Shown here: in pieces, positions 54,010 through 64,000 of the stretch
Numbering within the stretch: the first letter of the stretch is position 1
How the letters are laid out: the number at the start of each line of letters is the position of its first letter
Assembly (NCBI GenBank): GCA_026745465.1
Contig: JACYXH010000802.1
Location: 1,459,501-1,523,500 of the forward strand
DNA length: 64,000 nt
Direction of reading: 5' to 3'
Source: Lota lota
Taxonomy: Eukaryota; Chordata; Actinopteri; Gadiformes; Lotidae
Made by a program: the position numbers and the translations under genes
Notes under the pieces: model-generated
Seen by the model: only the letters and a program-made list of their open reading frames with translations
What the model was told of the DNA's origin: nothing
Databases searched by the model: none

Positions 54010-56171
54010 TAGGGAGAGTTATTTCCTCTCACGCAGGCGCAGAACGTACATGCTAGTTGGCCGTTGGGTGTAATCTTTGCGGTTTGCTCAAGTGCAACCT
54101 TTTGGCCAACACACAGGCGACGTGTGGCGGCGCAAAAGTCTGCCTTCATTGCGGCTAGTTCTTTGACGTCAGTTTGGTGTGTCAGTGCCTTAAGGGGAAA
54201 AAAAACAGATCCACCAATTCGAAAGCATTGCATGTTACCTTAAGTCGCACTGGATTTCCCAGTGAGTGATAAAGGTTTCATGGTCTGTTAACCAAAGAGG
54301 GGGACCACAATATTGGCATGGAGCGCGTAGCATGTGTTGTATTCCCAGAGCACAGCCCAAGACCTGCATGCGAGTGTGGTCGAGTAGCACGCCAGTGACT
54401 TGTCGGCCAGCATCAAAGAAACACCCTTAGGCCTTCGCTGCTCATATTGTCTTGAAGAGTCTGTGTTTTTTTCATTAGACGCTCGTTGCATGTGAGAGGG
54501 GGCGGGGTGGCAACATGAAAAGTGTTTTTGAAGTGTGGGATATTGTCAGACCGTGGCCAAGCGTTTCCACCTGAATCCTGATCGCGTGGCGGTTCACCAG
54601 TACACTCTTCATAAAAGTGGTGCTTTGGTTTGATACCGTTAGGATGTCAGGCAGCTGAAGCAACTTGATACCTACTAGAGAAAACGAATCTATGAAACGT
54701 TTAATGAAATCTATGAAAATGAATAGTTAGCATAACTGTGCGGAAATTGTTCCTGGAAATGACAGCTGGTGTTAGGACTATCGGTTGGGTTTGAACCAAA
54801 GAAGAACCATCTGAATGATATGGGTTCTATTTTAAACAATTACTAAATTATTGATGTTTTTTGCATGAATGCTTCTATTTTTTAGGACGTGTTGAAATTG
54901 AATGCTAGGTTATATATATAGAACCTATTTAGGCTGGATCATTTTGTAGCGTGTAGCCTGGTACTGTGGCCTTCCTCGGAAAGCAGTGTAGAACCTGTCT
55001 GCATTTTTCATACACTCCAGGCTCGATTAATATTTAGGCTTCCCCAACGGATTGCGTAGGCAGATATATCTAGGGAATTTGCCACTCATCCTGAACCAGG
55101 AGGTGATTATTATTTTCCATGCACAATGAAAGATTTCTACCGTGTATGAAAGCACTATGTGCACACTCAGCGACTCTTTTTCCTTCCTCTCTCGGGCCCA
55201 ACAGCTGTGTTTGTGTGTGTACATATAGTGTCTGACACAACCGAAAATCAACAACCAAAATAACGTTATCAAAGTGGAGCCGATGTCTCATTGAGTCTGA
55301 ATACCTGGAGTGACCTGGGTATACTTTTATTTTCTACTGCTGTTATCCTTCTGCATGCATGCACACACACACACACACATACATGCATGCACACACACAC
55401 GCACACATGCACACACAGAAATACACCTGCCGACACACACACGCACACACACACCAGCACACACCCACACACAACCACACATACACACACAATGACATAC
55501 ATTCTGTGTGTGTGCCTGTGTGTTGTGGTACACTGTAAACATCATATAACCTATGAACCAGGTCATGTGTAGGATAGAATGCATGTCTGTGTGTGTGTGG
55601 GTGTGTGTGCTTGTGGCTGCATGCACAAGTTGCATTTCTTTGTTTGTGTGTAGGTCAACATCAACCAGTCCCTCACGATACAGTATGATGCATGGATTTG
55701 TATACAGTATAAATCCTTCTAAATCTAGATCCTAATATCTCAAGTGTTGTGACTTACACATCACCCACTGAATTGTAATCCCCGACTCAACATTAAAAAT
55801 AGCTCAGACCATCCGCTGGAGTGTCAGTGGTGGATTCTGGGTAATCACTGGTCTGTCACGCTTCGGTTGCCTCTTCCACCCCTTCACTCCCAGCCATGTT
55901 GTTTTTTTTGGGGAGGGGGATGTCACTTCAGATTGGCCTCATGCCACAGTAAGCCCCCTGCTCATATCTAATGGGAGAGACACACTAGTCGCCTGGAATC
56001 CGAACCCTGTCTTGCTTGAACCAGCGCTTAGAAACACATCTGTGTGTGTGTGTGTGTTTGTGTGTGTGTCTATCTCTTGTTTCTATATTGTAGCATTTTG
56101 GGTTATATCTTCATTGTTGAATTCACTTATTGTAAATCAATTTGGACAAAAGCGTCAGCTAAATATATGTA

Positions 56172-56226
<55 letters not shown>

Positions 56227-57069
56227 TATGTGTTTGTGTGGAAAATGTAATGCACTGTAGTTGTCGTCATTTCGGTTAGCCTGATTTAGCTTGGTTGAAC
56301 GTAACTAACACAGTTCAATTACTGATCCTTCTGGTAATGAGTGTCATGCTGGTAATTATCCAGTTATTTCTGCTGTATCTCATAGGATGATGGATGTGTC
56401 CAGAGTTTTGATATGAGCCTTTCATCTCATAGAGAGACCATCATAAACGTAGTTCCACCTCAAAAGTATACCCAAAGAAAACACACCACACACCAATACC
56501 AGTAATGATTCTAACCGTGATTGAGCAATATTCTTCCATCCTTTCCAAAGACTTCAGAGGCTTTCATTGTTGGAAAATTTAATAAGAAATACAGACATAC
56601 AAACTAGGAGGAGGGAAGTGAAGGTGAGGTCCTCTGGGAAGCATGTGTGGACAGAGCGAGGGTTCAGAGCAGGTGAAAGCTCTCCTTATTTAACTTCTCC
56701 TTATCACAGCTGGAAGCACTTTATCCTGGTACCCCCGTGCTCCATTTAGTGAGGTAACTCTATACACAGGCCCTGTGTCTCTCTTACTAATAACCCGGTG
56801 GAGGAGCAGAACACTGCGATGCTATCTTGCTGAACAATAAACACAGATTTCACTCTAGCGTGTGCAGGTTTGTGTGTGTGTGTATGTGTGTGTTTGTGCT
56901 TGCGTGCATCTGTGTGTGCGTTTGTGTTTACACCCACCACTGTCTTGCCTTGCCCCTGATTTGAGGTCAGGCGTAGAGAAATATTCTCTGTCATCTTGCT
57001 TTATCTGGAAGCCTTGAGCATCTTTCTCTCTCCGCCACCCCCTCCTCTTTTATTTGTTTTGTCACACTG

Positions 57070-57339
57070 GGGGCCCACACACACACATGCACACACACAC
57101 ACACACACACACACAATAGCACAGATGTGCATACTCTTACAGACATACACACAAACACAGATGTGCACACACATGCACACTCTTTCTCTCTCAAACATAA
57201 ATGCACACACACACACACACACACGCACACACACACAAACACACAGATGTGCACACACATGCACACTCCTTCTCTCCCACACACACGCACACACACACAC
57301 AAACACATACACAAACAGACACATGTGCACTTACATGCA

Positions 57340-57423
<84 letters not shown>

Positions 57424-57430
57424 CACATTG
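57070..57430 (+). repeat. Compound CA and CT microsatellite with a longer period
   Basis: CA blocks alternate with CAGATGTGCACACACATGCA-like and CTCTTTCTCTCTC segments, repeated about three times, ending in pure (CT)n then (CA)n. Confidence 0.92.
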
Positions 57431-58916
57431 AAGTACAGAGGGAGGTGGCCGTTAGAGAGGGAGGTTGGCCCGGACACATTTGTCACTCTGACGTGCAGCC
57501 GGGCCTCCTGTGCTCTGGCTCGGTGGCCTGATTTCCTGGACGTGTGGCTGGGTACCTCTCCCCCGGCCGCCCTGCCTAGTAACTGTCACACGCAGACTCT
57601 GATGTATGCAAATTGGCAGGCGAGGGCTTGTGGGTCAACTGCGATACACAGCGAGAATCGTTGTGCGAGGGGTCGGCGGCCAGCGGTTAATGGAAAGCAG
57701 GGAGCGGTACATCTGGGAGGCAGAGAGGAGGAGGCTCTGAGGGTCAGTGATTGAGATGTTGACTTGAATGAAATTTCAATCGTCAATAAAATATAAAAAA
57801 ACATGGATAACAAGATTATAGCAAAATATTGTCACCACTTGATAAATAGAGTAACCGTTGATAGAGATAGAGATATAGTTCTGTCTTGTCAGAATGAATA
57901 CACGAATACGACAAAAATGTGTTATAAGATAAAACATGTTTAACAAGATAATAGCAAAATATTGATACAGCGTTACCTTCCATGTGCAGTGATTGAGAGA
58001 CTTTGCTTTCATGTTGAAATTGTGTACTTTGATTGGCATTAAGAAACACTACAAAACATGTATATTAAGTTAATAACTAAATATTCTCAGTGGTTGATAA
58101 ATATAGGCCTAGTAGAGTGTGTATCCTTCTGCTGTAATGAATAAACATTATACCACCTTCACAATGAATATTAAGATAAAAAACCTTATTGAATATATAT
58201 TTTAAAAAATCCTCCATAAAACCACCTTTTCATACATTTTCTTTGGCTCTCCATAAAAAATAAAAAAAAATCCAGGTGGTATAAAAATACCAAAAAAAAA
58301 AGATGGCGTGACATTGTCTTGCTCTGATCCAAACAGTTGGCCATCCTCTGTTAGCGGCCAGGCCCCCGCAGTGGCCTGCTGGCTCAGTTTAATTAGTGTG
58401 AATACATTAAGGCCTGGGTGGCGAGGGAGAGAGACAGAGAGAGAGACAGCGAGAGAGAGAGAGCGAGAGACAGACAGAGAGACAGACAGACAGAGAGAGA
58501 GGGCTGGTCCAGGAACAAGAGCCCACACTCCGAGGACCCACCCGTCTGTGGTGACCCTGTCGGGGCCAGACACAAGCCCCCTCTACCTGGGGGAGCACTG
58601 CGGATCTTCAATGACAGATGGAGGACTGCTGGTTCAGAGGGGAGCTGGGGAGTGGTGGGGTATGGGGGGTGGGGGTGTCCAGGGCTACATTACTGCAGGC
58701 TAGCAGAGAGCAGCTATTATCAACGGCTAGCCTGCCAGAAATACCGATCGGCTGTAGTGGTGTTAGCCAACCTATCTTTGTGTTGGCAGCACACTCTTAC
58801 CTGGCAGTTTAACCTCACCAGGAACAGTGTGGATATTCATGAGCTTCTTTTTGTATTTCATTATTTAATATATTTAATATTATATATTCTGCATTTCATT
58901 TCTTGGATCTATATTA

Positions 58917-58954
<38 letters not shown>

Positions 58955-59899
58955 TATTTAAATCGATTTTTCAATAATTTCTTGAAAATTCCTATTATGG
59001 ACCCTAAAACCCTCTTTTTCATTATTTGACTGCCCTGCTGTCCTATTTCTGCTGCTGTGACAACCACATTACCCATCTGGGATTAATAGTGTGTTTCTTC
59101 ATCTTTATTGGGAATAAAGGAGGTTTGTTTGCAATAAAATATTTAGGTTGGGCTTTCTGGAATTAGTGTAACATGCGCTGAGGGATTTGTTTCCGGACTC
59201 TGTGTTTGTGCCATGTAGCATGATGGCTTTGAACTCGATGATTGGATGGATCGTATACATATAGGGGGTCTTCCTGAGGAGCTTGATTTCCTGTATACAT
59301 TTCAAACATGACTTCCAATCTCCCCCCTCCACCACTCTGTTGCCATCCGGTGTCACCTGACCAAAATAAACACCTTTATAAAATAATGGATGGAAGGGGC
59401 GTGTTATTATCTTATATAAACTTGAAACGCTGCATGTTCACGCTGAATGTATTGAAACGCCCTGCAATTCAAACACAGCCAGGTTTAGATTAAAGGGCCC
59501 CTTTTCTCTCTTTTGATCCAGTGCCTTCAGCGATCATCATCACGGCTCTGAAAGTATGTGTGCAGCGTGTGACGATAGCGTTGCGGCCCGGCTCAGCGAC
59601 TCTGACAGGAGGATCAGAGCAGCGGTTTGTAGGCATGGGATCCGTGCACCATGTGGGACTCATAGCGTCGCCCCTGACGACCAGCTGTTCTGACTCTCTT
59701 TAGTCCTCGATGAGCAGGGAAACAAATGATCCCTTTGGTCTGGCTTGTGTTAGTGATATAATTGTTAATAAAGGAAAAGGCTCTTATATCATCACACCCT
59801 AAGGCAAGAGAACTCAGGCAGCTGGCTGGGACTTCACAAGCACCCGGACAGCCATGGACATTTAAATGTTTTGGATGAGAGAGGTAGAGGAGGGAGGTA

Positions 59900-59904
<5 letters not shown>

Positions 59905-59951
<47 letters not shown>

Positions 59952-60014
59952 GAGAGAGAGAGAGATTGAGAAAGCGAGAGAGAGAGATTGAGAAAGAGAG
60001 AGAGAGAGAGAGAG
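59905..60014 (+). repeat. (GA)n microsatellite, interrupted
   Basis: GA runs are interrupted by GAGATTGAGAAAGCGAGA-like words. Confidence 0.93.
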
Positions 60015-60377
60015 TAAAGCAAGGAGAGACTGTCCTTAACTTAAACTTTCTATGAGCTGGACAGAAATGCTTACACACACCATTATAGCTCGGACGAGCG
60101 TGTGTGCGACCTTCCGAAGGTTGTACGTGTAATTATGTCACTTAAGATCCTCTGACAAGCAAGGTTGTATCGGCAGAAAAAAAAAAAAAACACAGACACT
60201 ACAAGCATTACAATGCACCGTTCTGTATGCCATGTGACATGCAGCTTTTAGCCAAGACAATATCAATCTTCCTGGGTGTCACTCACTGCTCTGTGTCAAT
60301 AGTAACCTAAACCATCATTCCCCACAGGCTATCCCCACTGGTGGTTGGTGTGATCATAACACTGCCATAGCCATCAT

Positions 60378-60401
60378 GGGGGGGGGGGGGGGGGGGGGGG
60401 G
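60378..60401 (+). repeat. Poly-G tract, 24 bases, at the 5' edge of a SINE
   Basis: Twenty-four G residues directly before a SINE head. Confidence 0.9.
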
Positions 60402-60676
60402 AGGATAGTTTAGTAGCTAGTGTTCGACTCCCAGCCGGAGGGTACTGTGTTCGATCCCCAATGTCTGCAGTTGACCTGTAGGATCCTTGAGCCTAACCCC
60501 TACCTACATCTATAAGTAAGTAAGTCGCTTTGGTCACAAGCATCTGGTAAATTACTAAATAGTAAATTATACTGGGTTTGATGCCCTCAGGCATCCTTGA
60601 GCAAAGATGCCCTAACCCCTACCTGCTCATAAATGACATGGATCTGAAATCACTGTAAGTCACTTTGGATAAAAGT
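60402..60676 (+). mobile_element. Two adjoining SINE copies
   Basis: The first (60402-60563) has TAGTGTTCGACTCCCAGCC, GTGTTCGATCCCCAATGTC, ACCTGTAGGATCCTTGAG and a CTGGTAAATTACTAA tail. The second (about 60571-60676) restarts at GGGTTTGATGCCCTCAGGCA and ends in GTCACTTTGGATAAAAGTGC. Confidence 0.8.
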
Positions 60677-60945
60677 GCAGTAAATAGTCCTTCATCACCA
60701 CCATCAAAACATCCATTCTTATCTCCCATTCTTTTTCTCATCCCCTCCAGGTTCAACACCTAGAGAAAACGAGTGTGTGTGTGTGTGTTGAGTTCAGCAG
60801 CAGCGGGAAGCTCTTACAGGCTAATAGAGAAAGCAGATGTGCAGGGAGGAGGGTGGCTTGGATGTAGCAGTCTGCTGTGTGGAGGTGTTTCTGCTGCTTA
60901 TTTCTGCTCTACGCCAAGCTGTGCTCTGTTGTCAAGAGAGCCCTG

Positions 60946-60990
<45 letters not shown>

Positions 60991-61045
60991 ATGTGTATGT
61001 GCGTGAATGTGTGTGTGTATGTTTGTGTGTGTGTGTGTGTGCGCA

Positions 61046-61078
<33 letters not shown>

Positions 61079-61647
61079 CTGGGTTTGTTTGTGTGTCTGT
61101 GTGTTTGTGTGTGTGTGTGTGTGTCTAAAGTGAGATGCTAGGAAGGATTGGTGTGCACCTGAACTCCCGGGTGTCACATGAAACACGGTTGCCATAGACA
61201 CTAGATATTATTATTGAATACGGACGGTTTAACGTTTCACTCGAGGATGTTGGAAATATCTACATTAACGTTGTGAGAAGATAATGTTAATCAAGGAGGG
61301 TTGTATAAGCAGTGGTGGGCACAATGATCCTCAATTAAGCTTAAAAAGCCCTTTCCTGTTCTCATAACATTAACTTTTATGAACAACCTCATTGGACCCT
61401 CTTAGTTAACCAGAAGTAACTAAACGTTCAGAGAGGTAAGGAAACCACCTAATTTACTTACCGAGGACAATGGGTTTAAATGTTGCAGTGAAATAGGAAA
61501 AATTTGCATCCGAGGACTGAGCCATGGTAACCAACCTGCCACTTTGGACCATGGATGTATAATCAGGCTTTGGACCAATGGTTGTCATTGGTCTAACAAA
61601 ACATGTGAATGACCTACCTAACAACATGTGGCCACTAGGCTATTGTG

Positions 61648-61663
61648 CCAATAGATGGCGCTA
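61648..61663 (+). promoter_or_regulatory. CTCF-type motif
   Basis: CCAATAGATGGCGCTA matches 15 of 16 positions of the same core, on the plus strand. Confidence 0.35.
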
Positions 61664-61929
61664 TCTGATCTGTGTTGACTGTAAGGTTGTGCCCTATGGT
61701 TGTCGCTTGACCTTTGGGACTTCTCCCTCGCAGACGAGAGCAGACCTCAGGCCAGGAACAATGAAGTGGAAGAAAATGGTGGAACTAAAAGAAATGATTC
61801 CAATGATCCAACATGTCAGGTATTTTGGTTCAAAACACCACAGTGTTATTACTCGTTTGGCTTAGGAACATTCACGCATGTGTTCAGGTTTAAAAGTAAG
61901 AAATCCTTCCATTGAATAGTGATGCCGGT

Positions 61930-62270
61930 GGTGCTGATTAAGATGGGGGTTAGAGGTGGTGGTGATGGTGATTGAGGCGGTGGCTAAGGTGTTGGTGGAC
62001 GTGGTTCTGGTAGAGGTGGAGGTTAGGATGGTTGTGGTTGTTTTATGCCGGTGTTGGTGAGGTGGTTCTGGTTGAGGTGGTGATGGTTGTAGTGGTAAGG
62101 TGATGGTGGACCTGGTTCTCGTAGAGGTGGAGCTGGAGATGGTGTTGGTGGTAAGGTGATGGTGCTGGAGGTGGTGATGGTGGACGTGGTTCTGGTAGAG
62201 GTGGAGCTGGTGATGGTGGCGGTGGTATGGATGTGGTGGTGGTGGTGGTGGTGGTGCTGGAGGTGTTGTT
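61930..62270 (+). repeat. Degenerate GGT-rich repeat, unit about 50-60 bp
   Basis: Words such as GTGGTTCTGGTAGAGGTGGA recur at about 62000, 62110 and 62190 within GGTGGTGAT-rich DNA. Confidence 0.88.
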
Positions 62271-62476
62271 ACCGTATAGAATGGAAGGTATTAGTGTGTT
62301 GTCTGAACCCTTTTTGGCAGCCTCTCCTCTTATTCTCCCCCACTGGTCTCACTAACAACATTCCCTTTTGTTCTGCCATATCCTTCCATCCATCTCCTGG
62401 CTTTCACTGTCCCCCTCACCTCCATCTTCATTCATCTCCCTTCTCCTTCCCGCAACTTCCCTCCCCACCTGCATGG

Positions 62477-62529
<53 letters not shown>

Positions 62530-63209
62530 CTGCTATCTCTCTAAACTGCTCTCTCCTCTGGTTAGTGGACATGGTGTCAGTATGGGATTAGATTAGACCC
62601 CTCCCCCCCTATGGGAAAACAACCCCTGTCTCAAACCACTCAATACCTGCCACAACCCCCTCACCCTCCCCCCATACCCCCCATCCTCCATCTCTCCTTT
62701 TCACTTTTTCCCTCCTTTTTCCCCTCCAAATGATTCCCCGAAGGCTGTCCTGATAATTCCGTCCTGTTTATTTTCAGCTTAATATCTAATCACGCGGGGG
62801 CTCCTCAGCTGTACGCGCACGGCTAAAGCGCCACACGTAGCCTTACAGCCAAGGACGATTTGTTACGTCTTAAGAAGCTACTGCCATATGTGCATTAATC
62901 AGTCTGTCTTTTTTTTTTTTTACAGCCGCTGTGCTAGTTAGCTGCTCCGCTAGCTGCGCTACTTGGCTCTGTTAGCGGTGCCCTCGAGACGCCCTTGGCA
63001 GAGAGTGTCTGCTACGGGTGGGTGTAATCCCGGTGATACATGGTCAACTCGTGACCCGTCTGTGCTGCGGGCTCGCGGCTAGATGCTATTAGCGGCGCCG
63101 CTAATTGCTTCTGACATTAATTTACCCACCAAGGCTATCACCTTCCACATAACAGCACTGTACTGACACCACTCCCTTGGTTTAAGATTAAACCAAACAC
63201 TGGCTGGTT

Positions 63210-63210
<1 letters not shown>

Positions 63211-63254
<44 letters not shown>

Positions 63255-63440
63255 GTGTGTGTTTTTGTGCTTGCCAGCATGCGTCTGTCTGTGTGTTCAT
63301 TTGTTTGTCTGCGTGTGTGTGTGGTTGTGTGTGTGAGTGGTAGTGTGTTTGTGTGTGTGTGTCTGGCCATGCGTGAGTGTGTGTTTATGTATGTGTCTGT
63401 GTGCTTGTTTGTGTGCGTATGTGTGTGTTTATGTGTGTGT
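63211..63440 (+). repeat. (GT)n-rich tract
   Basis: A pure GT run of about 40 bases is followed by 190 bases of GT-rich DNA with interruptions. Confidence 0.93.
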
Positions 63441-64000
63441 GTGAATGTCTGTATTCACCTGTATAGCATGTATGCACATGCATATTTCCGTGCATGTGCA
63501 CAACCACTGTTAATATACACGAGTGAACTGCCCCCCTCCGTGCTGCTGTATCCAACATGATTTACTATACAATCACCTTGCATACATTTCAACAATAAAC
63601 CAAGACGGTTTAAACACACAAACACACACACATACTATATGCAATATCCCCCCGCATCCCTCCATCCTCCTAGGTAGCCTCCTTATCAGCAGCGGCTCAG
63701 GGTGACAGCGCAGCCTGTGAATGTGTGTCTGCTCTACAGCTTGATTACAGAGGGAACTTATCACCCCAGAACATGCCACACAGCCACCTGCTTTCTGCTG
63801 AGAAGAAGAACACATTGATTTTCTCTTCCCTCCCGATATTCGGCTTGACTGCTGCAGTGGCTGCGGTGTTGCTGCTGGCTGTATGGAGATGACAGAGCGA
63901 AAAGGAGAATACGTATGTAGCTGTATGTTATGGACAGGCGGGAGGAGATATCAGGGTTTACCCTGTGTTGTCTTGTTGTGTAATCAGGGCTGTACATGTT

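Larger units (their letters stand above)
53991..64000. other. Right-hand repeat-rich DNA, no coding exon recognised
   Basis: Contents: CTCF-like sites at 53994 and 61648; CA/GT clusters 55355-55490, 56172-56230, 57070-57430, 60949-61130 and 63211-63440; GA/CT runs 58429-58500, 59905-60014 and 62479-62522; (TTA)n 58917-58952; G24 at 60378-60401 followed by SINE sequence; GGT/GTG-rich tract 61930-62270. Low-repeat islands at about 57440-57700, 58320-58420 and 62730-63180 could be regulatory. In human the next gene beyond RPS24 is ZMIZ1, but no ZMIZ1 coding sequence is visible. Confidence 0.55.

Noticed and set aside
56991-57754. 252-residue plus-strand frame and its minus-strand counterparts
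   Set aside because: Mostly CA and CT repeat translation; the non-repeat C-terminal part matches nothing I recognise.
59521-59552. Acceptor, 32 open bases and a GTATGT donor; one frame reads VPSAIIITALK, reminiscent of a stretch of ribosomal protein L12
   Set aside because: Only about ten residues, no matching sequence before or after, and no partner exons. Probably coincidence; a cDNA match would change this.

Overview
The window is vertebrate, almost certainly teleost, nuclear DNA. Six split protein-coding genes have GT-AG introns and polyadenylation signals. Long GA/CT and CA/GT microsatellites are frequent. A tRNA-derived SINE family recurs in both orientations, and a Tc1-type inverted-repeat remnant of a kind common in salmonid and pike genomes is present. 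That last point makes a pike/salmon relative plausible, but I cannot prove the species. The gene set is the one around human 10q22: SPOCK2, TYSND1, SAR1A, PPA1, EIF4EBP2, RPS24.

Layout. 1-20288 (+): spock2 (testican-2); the window enters upstream of or inside the gene, the signal-peptide exons are not found, and ten coding exons are recognised, including a predicted 9-nt microexon. 20289-23771: 3'UTR and intergenic DNA where spock2 and tysnd1 converge. 23772-26205 (-): tysnd1, complete, four exons, ending in the peroxisomal signal SKL. 27966-29691 (-): sar1a, complete, six coding exons, 198 aa. 31293-35504 (-): ppa1, complete, eleven exons, 293 aa. 35505-36115: a 611-bp head-to-head promoter region. 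36116-37322 (+): eif4ebp2, complete, 112 aa, followed by a probably long 3'UTR. 39833-43625 (+): rps24, complete, 131 or 132 aa, with a predicted 3-nt microexon and a candidate 20-nt cassette exon near the C-terminus. 43700-64000: about 20 kb without a recognisable coding exon, rich in simple repeats, with a few low-repeat islands that could be regulatory.

The genes do not form one pathway. The four central and right-hand cytosolic genes (COPII GTPase, pyrophosphatase, translational repressor, ribosomal protein) are housekeeping type and have compact promoters. spock2 is a large-intron extracellular proteoglycan gene whose splice sites are crowded by microsatellites. All coding sequences assembled from the exons are open and keep phase. 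I saw no evidence of a novel multi-gene system. The most interesting observations are splice-related: microexons in spock2 and rps24, a tandem repeat that copies a spock2 exon end and its donor site, and a 38-bp palindrome in an alternatively spliced rps24 intron.
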